A stretch of 64,000 nt of DNA from Sphaerisporangium sp039871875 (GTDB lineage Bacteria > Actinomycetota > Actinomycetes > Streptosporangiales > Streptosporangiaceae), in assembly GCF_039871875.1 (NCBI RefSeq), contig NZ_JBDPMD010000012.1:107305-171304 (forward strand), in the 5' to 3' direction. Below are positions 34,503-42,801 of the stretch, piece after piece. Made by a program: the position numbers and the translations under genes. The stretch's first letter is position 1; every line of letters starts with the position of its first letter. The notes below the pieces were generated by a model. The model saw nothing but the letters and a program-made list of their open reading frames with translations, had not been told where the DNA came from and made no database searches.

Positions 34503-35777
34503 GTGAGCGTGCGCCGGCACGCGGTCGTGGTGATCGGCGCCGGGCAGGCGGGCCTGTCCATGAGCCACTGCCTGACCCGCCGCGGCGTCGACCACGTGGT
34601 GCTGGAGCGGCACCGGGTGGGCCACGAGTGGCGTGCCCGCCGGTGGGACTCGTTCTGCCTCGTCACCCCCAACTGGCAGTGCCGCCTGCCCGGCTTCCCC
34701 TACGCGGGCGCCGACCCCGACGGGTTCATGCGCCGCGACGAGATCGTGCGCTACCTGGAGGACTACGCCGCGTCCTTCGGCCCGCCGGTGCTGGAGGGCG
34801 TCACCGCGACCCGCCTCACCGCGTCCGGCGCCGGGTTCCAGGTGGAGACCACCCACGGGACGTTCGCCGCGGGCCAGGTCGTGGTGGCCACCGGGCCGTA
34901 CCAGGAGCCGGTGCTGCCCCGCATGGCCGAGCGCACCCCGCCGCACGTCACCCAGGTGCACTCCGGCGGCTACCGGGGCCCGGACGGCCTGCCGCCGGGG
35001 GAGGTGCTGGTGGTGGGCACCGGCCAGTCCGGCTGCCAGATCGCCGAGGACCTGCACCTGGCGGGGCGGCGCGTCCACCTGGCCGTCGGGTCGGCGCCGC
35101 GGATCTCCCGCTTCTACCGCGGCAGGGACGTGGTGGCCTGGCTCGACCTCATGGGGTACTACGAGCGGCCCATCGAGTCCTTCCCCGACCACGACGCGAT
35201 CCGCGCCCGCGCCAACCACTACGTGACCGGGCGGGACGGCGGGCGCGACATCGACCTGCGTGCCTTCGCCCGCGACGGCATGCGGCTGTACGGCAGGCTC
35301 ACCGGCGTCGCCGGCGGCCGGTTCCTGTTCGGCGACGGCCTCGCGCGTGACCTCGACCACGCCGACGCCGTGAACGACGGGGTGAAGGACTCCATCGACG
35401 CCTTCATCGCCGAGCACGGCCTGCAGGCCCCGGCCGAGCCCCGGTACGTCCCGGTGTGGCGGCCCGAGGGCACCGCGGGCCACCTGGACGCCGGGGAGGT
35501 CGCCGCGGTCGTCTGGTGCACCGGCTTCCGGCGCGACTACCGGTGGATCAGGGTGCCGGTGTTCGACGGCACCGGCTACCCCGCCCACCACCGCGGCGTC
35601 ACCCGGGTGCCCGGCCTGTACTTCCTCGGGCTGCCGTGGCTGCACACCTGGGGCTCGGGACGGTTCTCCGGCGTCGCCGCCGACGCCGAGCACCTGGCCA
35701 GGCACATCGGCTCCCCCGGCCCCCAAGCGCCGCCCGGCCACCACTACTTCGTCCATCCCGAGCTGCTGGGGACGTGA
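34503..35777 (+). CDS. MSMEG_0569-family flavin-dependent oxidoreductase
   Basis: A 424-residue FMO-like protein from GTG 34503. FAD motif VVVIGAGQAGLSMSHCL, NADPH motif VLVVGTGQSGCQIAEDL, and family-specific RRWDSFCLVTPNWQCRLPGF and FLGLPWLHTWGSGRFSGV. It is the first gene of the cluster whose members are known together as Nit1C. It probably oxidises a small nitrogen compound or intermediate; the substrate is not known. It overlaps or abuts the amidohydrolase gene. Confidence 0.9.
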   Translation: MSVRRHAVVVIGAGQAGLSMSHCLTRRGVDHVVLERHRVGHEWRARRWDSFCLVTPNWQCRLPGFPYAGADPDGFMRRDEIVRYLEDYAASFGPPVLEGVTATRLTASGAGFQVETTHGTFAAGQVVVATGPYQEPVLPRMAERTPPHVTQVHSGGYRGPDGLPPGEVLVVGTGQSGCQIAEDLHLAGRRVHLAVGSAPRISRFYRGRDVVAWLDLMGYYERPIESFPDHDAIRARANHYVTGRDGGRDIDLRAFARDGMRLYGRLTGVAGGRFLFGDGLARDLDHADAVNDGVKDSIDAFIAEHGLQAPAEPRYVPVWRPEGTAGHLDAGEVAAVVWCTGFRRDYRWIRVPVFDGTGYPAHHRGVTRVPGLYFLGLPWLHTWGSGRFSGVAADAEHLARHIGSPGPQAPPGHHYFVHPELLGT

Positions 35778-35782
35778 ACACC

Positions 35783-36598
35783 ATGGTCTTCGACGCGCAC
35801 CGCCACCTCGGCGTGCTGCCCGCGTACCCCTACTACGGCGGCCCCGCGGTGCGTCCGGACGTCACCGCGCGGGCCACCGTCGCGCAGCTCATGGACGACC
35901 TGTACGACGAGGGCACCGAGCGCGCCCTGGTGCTGCCCAACTACGGGGTGCCCGACCCGGACGTGGCGTTCGGCTTCAACGAGCTGTGCGTCGAGGCCGC
36001 CGCCGCCGACGACCGGGTCCGCTGCGGGTTGTGGGTGTCGCCCCGCCCCGAGGACGCCGGGCGCACCGAGCAGGCGCTGAAGCTCGCCGGGGAACGCGGC
36101 GTGCGGGCACTGAAGGTCAGCTTCCTGCTCGGCGGGCGCCCCACCGACCCGGCCTGCCGTCCCCTGCTGGACCGCATCTTCGCCGCCGCACGCGAGCACG
36201 GCCTCGTCGTCCACGTGCACACCTCGCCCGGCGCCGCGTCCGACATCGACGAGGTCGGCCACCTGGTCGAGTGGTACGCCGACGAGGTGGCCGTCCACCT
36301 GGTGCACTTCGGCGGCGGGATGAGCGGCCACATCAAGCTCGCCGGGTCGCGGTTCTTCGACTGGATCGCCGCGGGCAAACGCGTCTACACCGACCTGTCG
36401 TGGGCGATCGGCTTCACCCCCCGCTGGCTGGCCGGGGAGATCGCCCGCCGCGGCGCCGGCCACGACCGGGTGCTGTTCGCCAGCGACGAGCCGTGGGGCG
36501 ACTACGCGGGGGAACGCGCCCGCCTCGGCGCCGCCGTCGGGGACGGCGAGCTCGCCCGCCTGATCTTCCGCGACACCTTCGACCAGCTCTACGCCTGA
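35783..36598 (+). CDS. Amidohydrolase-2-family metal hydrolase
   Basis: A 271-residue TIM-barrel hydrolase from ATG 35783 (GGGGA 10 bp upstream; GTG 35774 overlapping the previous stop is possible). FDAHRHLGV (HxH), VVHVHTSPGAAS, FASDEPWGDYA with the late Asp. It is an accessory member of the Nit1C-type operon and probably hydrolyses an amide, lactone or carboxylate intermediate. The gap to the next gene is 56 bp. Confidence 0.85.
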   Translation: MVFDAHRHLGVLPAYPYYGGPAVRPDVTARATVAQLMDDLYDEGTERALVLPNYGVPDPDVAFGFNELCVEAAAADDRVRCGLWVSPRPEDAGRTEQALKLAGERGVRALKVSFLLGGRPTDPACRPLLDRIFAAAREHGLVVHVHTSPGAASDIDEVGHLVEWYADEVAVHLVHFGGGMSGHIKLAGSRFFDWIAAGKRVYTDLSWAIGFTPRWLAGEIARRGAGHDRVLFASDEPWGDYAGERARLGAAVGDGELARLIFRDTFDQLYA

Positions 36599-36654
36599 TC
36601 CGACCCCCCACCGGGTCCCCGACGGACCCGGAGACAATCCAAGGAGCGTCCTCA

Positions 36655-37167
36655 ATGCCGGAACTGACCGACCTCGAGAAGCAGAGCCTCACCGAGATCC
36701 CGCACCCGTCGCTGCCCGAGGGCTCCAGCCTGTACGGCGGCACCAAGGTGTTCCCCGACTACCAGGCCGAGAACGGCGAGAGCTACTTCACGCTGGTGCA
36801 CGGCATCGCGCACGAGTCGTCGGTCAGCTTCGTCGCGATCCTGCAGGCCACCCGGGCGCTGCGCAAGGGCTTCGAGTCGGCCATCTACTTCTACGGCCCC
36901 GGCTCGCTGAACTGCCTCGCCACCCGCGGCTTCCCCACCACCGGCAACTCCGCCTTCCCCGGCGAGCACAACATCAACAACTCACTGAAGACGTTCATCG
37001 AGGAGGGGGGCAAGGTCTACTGCTGCCGCTTCGGCCTGTCCCTGCACGGCGCCCGCGAGGAGGACCTCATCGAGGGCGTCATCCCCACCCACCCGCTCGA
37101 CGTGCAGGACGCCCTGATCCACTACGGCCGCAAGGGCGCGATCATCAACTCGACCTACATGTTCTAG
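36655..37167 (+). CDS. MSMEG_0572/Sll0783-family nitrogen-starvation protein
   Basis: A 170-residue protein with AAGGAG 8 bp upstream. Conserved parts are SLYGGTKVFPDYQAENGESY, HESSVSFVAILQATRALRKG, YGPGSLNCLATRGFP and GKVYCCRFGLSLHGAREED. The Synechocystis homologue is induced under nitrogen starvation. The fold resembles DsrE-like proteins with exposed Cys. It is a core Nit1C member; exact biochemical role unknown. Confidence 0.9.
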   Translation: MPELTDLEKQSLTEIPHPSLPEGSSLYGGTKVFPDYQAENGESYFTLVHGIAHESSVSFVAILQATRALRKGFESAIYFYGPGSLNCLATRGFPTTGNSAFPGEHNINNSLKTFIEEGGKVYCCRFGLSLHGAREEDLIEGVIPTHPLDVQDALIHYGRKGAIINSTYMF

Positions 37168-37177
37168 GAGGTCACCC

Positions 37178-38230
37178 GTGAGCGTCGGTACCAGGGTGGA
37201 CGTGGCGATCCGGGGCGTGCGCGTGGACGCCCCCGTGCGCCGCGCGGGCGGCGCGGGCCCGAGCGACGACGGGCACCTGCTGCTCGGCGGCACGGGCGCC
37301 GCGATCCCGCTCGACCCGGCCAGCCCGTACGTCGTCCGCGACGGCAGCCTGTGGCTGGGCGACACCGACCTCGGCATCCCCGCCAGGCCCGTGGACCGCC
37401 CCCGGTTCTACGACCTGGTCACCGAGGACGGCGTGCCGTACGAACGCATCGCCCGCCTGCACGGCGCGGACGTGCTCGCCACGACCGTGGTGCAGACCTG
37501 CGTGCGGTACGGCGAGACCGACCGTTGCCGGTTCTGCACCGTGGAGGAGTCCCTGCGTGCCGGCGCCACGGTGGCCGCCAAGACCCCGGAGCAACTCGCC
37601 GAGGTCGCCGAGGCCGCGGTGCGCCTGGACGGCGTCCGGCAGATGGTGATGACCACCGGTACCACCGCCGGCCCCGACCGCGGCGCCCGCGTCCTGACCC
37701 GCGCCGTACGCGCCGTCCTGCGTGCCGTCCCCGGCCTGCCCATCCAGGTCCAGTGCGAGCCCCCGGCGGACCTGACGTGGCTCACCGTGCTGCACGAGGC
37801 CGGCGCCACGGCCATCGGCATCCACATCGAGTCCCTGGACGAACGGGTCCGCCGCAGCTGGACCCCCGGCAAGGCCACCGTCCCGCTCACCGTCTACGAG
37901 GAGGCCTGGGACGAGGCGGTACGTGTGTTCGGCCGCAACCGGGTGTCCACGTACCTGCTGGTGGGCCTGGGTGAGGACCCCGATGAACTGGTGGCGGGCG
38001 CCGCCCGCCTGGTGGACCGGGGCGTGTACCCGTTCGTCGTGCCCTTCCGCCCCCTGAAGAACTCCCTGGCCGCCCGGGACGGCGCCCTCCCACCGGACCC
38101 GGTGGTGATGCGCGACGTCACCGTCCGCGTCGCGGCCCTCCTGCGGGCCGCCGGCATGACCGGCACCGCCCAGCAGGCCGGCTGCGCCGCCTGCGGCGCC
38201 TGCTCCGCCCTCCCCACCGCCGGAGGTTGA
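37178..38230 (+). CDS. MSMEG_0568-family radical SAM protein
   Basis: A 350-residue radical SAM enzyme, 10 bp after the previous gene. The cluster ligands are C108, C117 and C120 (TCVRYGETDRCRFC), a CX8CX2C spacing rather than the usual CX3CX2C. The tail ends with a second Cys group (GCAACGAC, CX2CX2C) that could hold another cluster. The middle barrel shows QVCEPP-like QVQCEPPADLTW and IGIHIESLDERV. It is the likely chemical centre of the Nit1C pathway; substrate unknown. Confidence 0.85.
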   Translation: MSVGTRVDVAIRGVRVDAPVRRAGGAGPSDDGHLLLGGTGAAIPLDPASPYVVRDGSLWLGDTDLGIPARPVDRPRFYDLVTEDGVPYERIARLHGADVLATTVVQTCVRYGETDRCRFCTVEESLRAGATVAAKTPEQLAEVAEAAVRLDGVRQMVMTTGTTAGPDRGARVLTRAVRAVLRAVPGLPIQVQCEPPADLTWLTVLHEAGATAIGIHIESLDERVRRSWTPGKATVPLTVYEEAWDEAVRVFGRNRVSTYLLVGLGEDPDELVAGAARLVDRGVYPFVVPFRPLKNSLAARDGALPPDPVVMRDVTVRVAALLRAAGMTGTAQQAGCAACGACSALPTAGG

Positions 38231-38232
38231 TG

Positions 38233-38343
38233 ATGCACGTCGATGTTCGGGTCGCGGTGCCGCTGCGGGATGCCGGGACGACCGGCGCCCTCCGGCGGGC
38301 CGGGTGCGCCGCCGGTCCCGCCCTGTCCGTTGCCGGAGGCTGA
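38233..38343 (+). CDS. 36-residue ORF between radical SAM and GNAT/AIR genes
   Basis: Starts 2 bp after the radical SAM stop and ends 1 bp before the next start, filling the gap exactly. The product begins MHVDVRVAVPLRDAG and ends RRAGCAAGPALSVAGG. Its end resembles the radical SAM tail (QAGCAACGACSALPTAGG), and its start resembles the radical SAM beginning (RVDVAIRGVRVDAP). It may be an internal-deletion relic of a duplicated radical SAM gene, or a small peptide. There is no strong ribosome site. Confidence 0.35.
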   Translation: MHVDVRVAVPLRDAGTTGALRRAGCAAGPALSVAGG

Positions 38344-38344
38344 C

Positions 38345-39892
38345 GTGCACCGCGACCCCCGCCTGCCCGCCCTCACCGGGCCGCCCGGCCTTCCGGGGCG
38401 GGATGACGCCCCGTCCGCGCGTGGTCGCGGGCTCCCGGGCCGCGCCGCCGCGTCCGGCGGTGGCGCGCCGGACCCCTTCGCCCTGTTCCCCGGGCTCCCC
38501 GACACGCCCCACGGCCCGGTCTGCGACGTGCTGCTCGGGGAGGCGCGGCCGTACTTCATGATCGAGGAGGCGGACGGGGGCGGGGTCGCCGCGTACCGGG
38601 CGCTGCGGCGTGAGGTGTTCGTCGAGGAGCAGGGGCTGTTCCCGCGGCACGACCTGGACGACCGGGACGACGACCCGCGCACCGTGGTGCTGGTCGCGCG
38701 GGACCGGGCCGGCACGGTGATCGGCGGGGTGCGGCTCGGGCCCGCCGGGGACGGCCCGGACATCGGGTGGTGGCACGGCGGGCGGCTCATCGTGCGGCCC
38801 ACCGACCGGGGTGGCGCCGGGGTGGGGCCCGCGCTGATCCGGGCGGCGTGCGCGCGGGCGGAGGCCGCCGGGGCGCTGCGGTTCGAGGCCACCGTGCAGG
38901 CCCGCGCCGAGCGGCTGTTCGCGCGCCTCGGCTGGCGTCCCGTGCGGCAGGTCACCGTCGCGGGACGGCCCCACGTGCTGATGCGCCGCCCCGTCGGGCG
39001 GATCGCCGCGCTGGTCGCGGCCACCAAGCAGCCCCTCGGGCCGCTGCTCGCCGGGCTCGCCCCCGGCGGGCCCGGGTTCGTCGGCGACGACGGCGCCCCG
39101 GTGCCGGGCAGCGACCTGGTGGCGGCGTGCGACGCGATCCTGCCCGCCATGGTGGAACGCGACCCGGACTGGGCCGGCTGGTGCTCGGTGCTGGTCAACC
39201 TCAACGACCTGTCCGCCATGGGCGCCGTCCCGGTGGGGGTGCTGGACGCGGTGGGCGCCAAGGACGCCGCGGCCGCCGCCCGGGTGCTCGGCGGGCTGCG
39301 CCGCGCCGCCGCGGCGTACGGCGTGCCGGTGCTCGGCGGGCACACCCAGCTCGGCGTGCCCGCCGCGCTCGCCGTCACCGCCCTCGGCCGCGCGGCCGTC
39401 CCGGTGCCCGGCGGGGGCGGCCTGCCCGGCCACCGCGTCAGGCTCACCGCCGACCTCGGCGGCGGCTGGCGCCCCGGGTACACCGGCCGGCAGTGGGACT
39501 CCACGACGCGCCGCTCGACCCCCGAGCTCCAAGCCATGCTCGGCGCGGTCGCCGAGGCCCGTCCCGCCGCCGCCAAGGACGTGTCCATGGCCGGTGTGGC
39601 AGGCACCCTCGGCATGCTCGCCGAGGCTTCCGGCTGCGGCGCCGTCCTGGACGTCGCCGCCGTCCCCCGACCACCGGAGGCCACCATGGGAGACTGGCTC
39701 ACCTGCTTCCCCGGCTTCGCGATGCTCACCGCCGCCCCGCCCACCCACCCCGGCCTGACCGCCGGGCCGGCCACCGGCGCCGTCTGCGGCGAGCTCACCC
39801 GCGCCCCCGGCGTCCGCCTGCGCTGGCCGGACGGCGAACTGACCGACGCGCTGACCGGTCCCGTGACCGGCCTCGGCCCGGCCACCCCATGA
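38345..39892 (+). CDS. Fused GNAT acetyltransferase / AIR-synthase-like protein
   Basis: A 515-residue protein from GTG 38345 (CGGAGG 5 bp upstream). Residues 70-215 are a GNAT domain (YRALRREVFVEEQGL, GRLIVRPTDRGGAGVGPALI), matching the MSMEG_0567/Sll0786 family. Residues 220-515 match the Sll0787 family of AIR-synthase/PurM-like ATP-binding proteins (VLVNLNDLSAMGAVPVGVLD, GGHTQLGVPAALAV, AAAKDVSMAGVAGTLGML). Separate genes in cyanobacteria, fused here as in other actinobacteria. Likely activates and acylates the pathway intermediate. Confidence 0.9.
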   Translation: MHRDPRLPALTGPPGLPGRDDAPSARGRGLPGRAAASGGGAPDPFALFPGLPDTPHGPVCDVLLGEARPYFMIEEADGGGVAAYRALRREVFVEEQGLFPRHDLDDRDDDPRTVVLVARDRAGTVIGGVRLGPAGDGPDIGWWHGGRLIVRPTDRGGAGVGPALIRAACARAEAAGALRFEATVQARAERLFARLGWRPVRQVTVAGRPHVLMRRPVGRIAALVAATKQPLGPLLAGLAPGGPGFVGDDGAPVPGSDLVAACDAILPAMVERDPDWAGWCSVLVNLNDLSAMGAVPVGVLDAVGAKDAAAAARVLGGLRRAAAAYGVPVLGGHTQLGVPAALAVTALGRAAVPVPGGGGLPGHRVRLTADLGGGWRPGYTGRQWDSTTRRSTPELQAMLGAVAEARPAAAKDVSMAGVAGTLGMLAEASGCGAVLDVAAVPRPPEATMGDWLTCFPGFAMLTAAPPTHPGLTAGPATGAVCGELTRAPGVRLRWPDGELTDALTGPVTGLGPATP

Positions 39893-39988
39893 GCCACCGC
39901 GAGCCACCCGGCCGCGCACCCTCCGGCCGTACACCGGCCCCGCCGGGGCGGGTGAGTCGATGAGGCCGATGACGAGAAGGACTGGGCG

Positions 39989-40906
39989 ATGACGATACGC
40001 ATGGCCGCCGTGGCGGCGCCGTTCGACCGGGATCTCGAAGGGTGTTTCACGCGGGTGGAGCGGCTGGTGGCCGACGCCCGCGCCGCCGGCGTGCGGCTGC
40101 TCGCGCTGCCGGAGGCGTGCCTCGGCGGCTACCTGCACAACATGGACGGCGACCCGTCCGACGCGCCGCCCGCGCTGGACCCCGGCGGGCCCGAGATCCG
40201 GCGGCTGGCCGCGCTCGCGGGCGACATGGTGGTGTGCGCAGGCTTCTGCGAGGCGGCCGGGGAACTGCGGTACAACAGCGTGGCCTGCGTGACCGGTGAC
40301 GGCGTGCTCGGCCTGCACCGCAAGGTCCACCAGCCGCTCAGCGAGGACGCCCTGTTCGCCGCCGGCGACGGCTTCGCCGCGTTCGACACCCCGGTCGGGC
40401 GGCTCGGCATGATGATCTGCTACGACAAGGCGTTCCCCGAGTCGGCCCGCACCCTGGCGCTGCACGGCGCCGAGATCGTCGTGTGCGCCTCCGCCTGGCC
40501 CGCCAGCCGCACCGACCCCGCCCCCGACCTCGCCGACGACCGCTGGACGCGCCGCTTCGACCTGTTCGACCAGGCCCGCGCCCTGGAGAACCAGGTCATC
40601 TGGCTGTCGGCGAACCAGTCCGGCACCTTCGGCACCCTCCGCTTCGTCGGCAGCGCCAAGATCGTCGGCCCCGGCGGCGAGATCCTGTCCCGCACCGGCG
40701 TCGAGCCCGGCACCGCCGTCGCCGACGTGGACGTCCCCGCCATGCTCACCACCGCCCGCCGCTCCATGAGCCACCTCCGCGACCGCCGCCCCACCGCCTA
40801 CCTCGCCCCCGCGTCCGTGCCCGCTCCAGCGCCCGGGGCCGTCGTCGCGCCAGGCGGGAGCGGTGCGGTGGACGTGCAGGCGGGCCCGGCGTACCTGGGG
40901 TCCTGA
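39989..40906 (+). CDS. Nit6803-family nitrilase
   Basis: A 305-residue carbon-nitrogen hydrolase. The catalytic triad is complete: Glu42 (LPEACLGG), Lys112 (HRKVHQP), Cys144 (MMICYDKAFPE). It should hydrolyse a nitrile, or cyanide-derived compound, to an acid or amide. The last 30 residues are an Ala/Pro-rich tail. GAGAAGGA lies 8 bp before the ATG. Nitrilases of this family define the Nit1C cluster, linked in Pseudomonas to growth on cyanide. Confidence 0.9.
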   Translation: MTIRMAAVAAPFDRDLEGCFTRVERLVADARAAGVRLLALPEACLGGYLHNMDGDPSDAPPALDPGGPEIRRLAALAGDMVVCAGFCEAAGELRYNSVACVTGDGVLGLHRKVHQPLSEDALFAAGDGFAAFDTPVGRLGMMICYDKAFPESARTLALHGAEIVVCASAWPASRTDPAPDLADDRWTRRFDLFDQARALENQVIWLSANQSGTFGTLRFVGSAKIVGPGGEILSRTGVEPGTAVADVDVPAMLTTARRSMSHLRDRRPTAYLAPASVPAPAPGAVVAPGGSGAVDVQAGPAYLGS

Positions 40907-40909
40907 GCG

Positions 40910-41728
40910 GTGGTGCGCATCGCGGCCGCCTCCGCGCACTTCGGCCGGGACCTGGAGTTCGACCTGCAACGCGTCGCCAAGCTCATCGCGGACGCCAGGT
41001 CCGCCGGCGCCGCGCTCCTGGTCCTCCCGGACGCCACCCTCGGCGGCTACCTCGCCGACCTGCGGCACCCCGACCCCGACGCATTGCCACCCGCCCTGGA
41101 CTCCGGCGACCCCGTCTTCAAACGCCTGGCGGGCCTGGCCGCCGAGATGGTGGTCTGCGCCGGGTACTGCGAGGCCGCCGGCGCCGACCGCTACAACGCC
41201 GCCGTCTGCCTCACCGGCGACGGCGTGCTCGGCCGCCACCGCAAGGTGCACCTCCCGGCGGGGGAGATCACCGCCTACGCCCCGGGTGACCGGTTCGACG
41301 CCTTCGACACCCCCGTCGGCCGCATGGGCATGCTCATCGACTACGACAAGACCTTCCCCGAGTCCGCCCGCTCCCTGGCCCTGGACGGCGCGCAGATCCT
41401 GGCCTGCCTGTCCGCCTGGCCGACCAGCATCACCAACCGCGCCCCCCGCATGACCCAGGACCGCCAGTCCCGTCTGTTCGACCTGTACGACCGCGCGCGG
41501 GCCGCCGAGAACCAGGTGGTCCTCGCCTCCTCCAACCAGACCGGCGCCATGGGCGGCATGCGCTTCCTCGGCCAGGCCAAGGTGGTCGGCCCCGGCGGCG
41601 AGATCCTCGCCCGCACCTGGTCCAAGGCCGGTCTCGCCGTCGCAGAACTGGACGTCCCCGCCGAGATCGCCCGTGCCCGCCGCGTCCTCAACCACCTGGA
41701 CGAACTCCGCCCCGGGAGCTACCGGTGA
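40910..41728 (+). CDS. Nitrilase-like protein lacking the catalytic Cys
   Basis: A 272-residue paralog of the preceding nitrilase, three bases downstream. It keeps Lys112 (HRKVHLP) and the fold (VRIAAASAHFGRDLEFDL, SSNQTGAMGGMRFLGQAKVV). The nucleophile is replaced by Asp144 (MLIDYDKTFPE) and the general base Glu is replaced by Asp41 (LPDATLGG). The frame is open and coding use is normal, so it is not decaying. It may be a regulatory or structural partner of the active nitrilase, or may do different chemistry. Confidence 0.85.
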   Translation: MVRIAAASAHFGRDLEFDLQRVAKLIADARSAGAALLVLPDATLGGYLADLRHPDPDALPPALDSGDPVFKRLAGLAAEMVVCAGYCEAAGADRYNAAVCLTGDGVLGRHRKVHLPAGEITAYAPGDRFDAFDTPVGRMGMLIDYDKTFPESARSLALDGAQILACLSAWPTSITNRAPRMTQDRQSRLFDLYDRARAAENQVVLASSNQTGAMGGMRFLGQAKVVGPGGEILARTWSKAGLAVAELDVPAEIARARRVLNHLDELRPGSYR

Positions 41729-42795
41729 GGATCGCCCTGCTGACGTACTCCACCAAGCCGCGCGGCGGAGTGGTGCACACGCTGAGCCTGGCCGAGGCGC
41801 TGGCCGCCGCGGGGCAGGACGTGACGGTCTGGACGCTGGCGCGGGGCGGGGACGGCGGGTTCTTCCGCGCCGTGGACAGGTCCGTGGGCCAGGTGATCGT
41901 GCCGTTCCGCGACATCCCGGGGGAGAGCGTGGGGGACCGGGTGCTGCGGTCCATCGCGGCGATGCGGGCCGCGTTCGACCCGCGCGGGTACGACGTGGTG
42001 CACGCCCAGGACTGCATCAGCGCCAACGCCGTCGAGGAGTGCGTGCGGACCGTCCACCACATCGACCACTTCACCACCCCCGAGCTGATCGCCTGCCACG
42101 AACGGGCCATCGCCCGCCCCCACACCCACATCTGCGTCTCCACCGCCGTCGCACGCGAACTGGCCGCCGGCTGGGGCATCACCGCCACCGTCATCCCCAA
42201 CGGCGTCGAAGCCGAACGCTTCGCCGAGGCCGCCCGCCGCGCCGACCCCCGCTGGCGCGCCCGCTTCGGCCGCTACGTCCTCACCGTCGGCGGCATAGAA
42301 CCCCGCAAGGGCTCCATGGACCTCCTGGAGGCCTACGCGCTCCTCAACGCCACCGACCCCGACCTGCGCCTGGTCGTCGCCGGCGGTGAGACCCTCTTCG
42401 ACTACCGCGACTACCGCGCCCGCTGGGACCACCGCGCCGCCACCCTCGGCCTCGACCCGGTCGTCCTCGGCCGCGTCGGCCACGACGACCTCCCCGGCCT
42501 GGTCGCCTCCGCCGCCGTCTTCGCCTTCCCCTCCCTGAAGGAAGGCTTCGGCCTCGCCGCCATGGAGGCCCTCGCCGCCGGCGTCCCCCTGATCACCCGC
42601 GACCTCGCCGTCTTCCGCGAGGTCTTCACCCCCGCCGCCCTCTTCGCCACCACCCCCCGCGACTTCGCCGACGCCATGCACCACGCCATGACCACCCCCG
42701 ACCCGTCCCGCGCCGCCGCCGGCCGCGACCTGGCGGCCCGCCACACCTGGCAGGCCGCCGCGGAACGGCACCTCAGGTTGTACAAGTCCCTCTGA
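41725..42795 (+). CDS. MSMEG_0565-family glycosyltransferase
   Basis: A 356-residue GT-B glycosyltransferase (GT4-like). The start GTG 41725 overlaps the previous stop (GTGA). N-domain: MRIALLTYSTKPRGGVVHTL; C-domain: TVIPNGVEAERF, YVLTVGGIEPRKG, and the nucleotide-sugar loop FPSLKEGFGLAAMEALAAG. It is the last gene of the Nit1C-type operon. It presumably adds a sugar to the pathway product; donor and acceptor unknown. Confidence 0.9.
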   Translation: MRIALLTYSTKPRGGVVHTLSLAEALAAAGQDVTVWTLARGGDGGFFRAVDRSVGQVIVPFRDIPGESVGDRVLRSIAAMRAAFDPRGYDVVHAQDCISANAVEECVRTVHHIDHFTTPELIACHERAIARPHTHICVSTAVARELAAGWGITATVIPNGVEAERFAEAARRADPRWRARFGRYVLTVGGIEPRKGSMDLLEAYALLNATDPDLRLVVAGGETLFDYRDYRARWDHRAATLGLDPVVLGRVGHDDLPGLVASAAVFAFPSLKEGFGLAAMEALAAGVPLITRDLAVFREVFTPAALFATTPRDFADAMHHAMTTPDPSRAAAGRDLAARHTWQAAAERHLRLYKSL

Positions 42796-42801
42796 GGGGG
42801 G

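Noticed and set aside
38233..38343. RiPP precursor for the radical SAM enzyme
   Set aside because: Not accepted as the main call because the Nit1C radical SAM family is not associated with peptide substrates and the ORF resembles pieces of the radical SAM gene itself.
37172..41695. A 1507-codon minus-strand open frame opposite the Nit1C operon
   Set aside because: Antisense shadow caused by high GC at third positions; the plus strand encodes recognised families with ribosome sites and overlaps.
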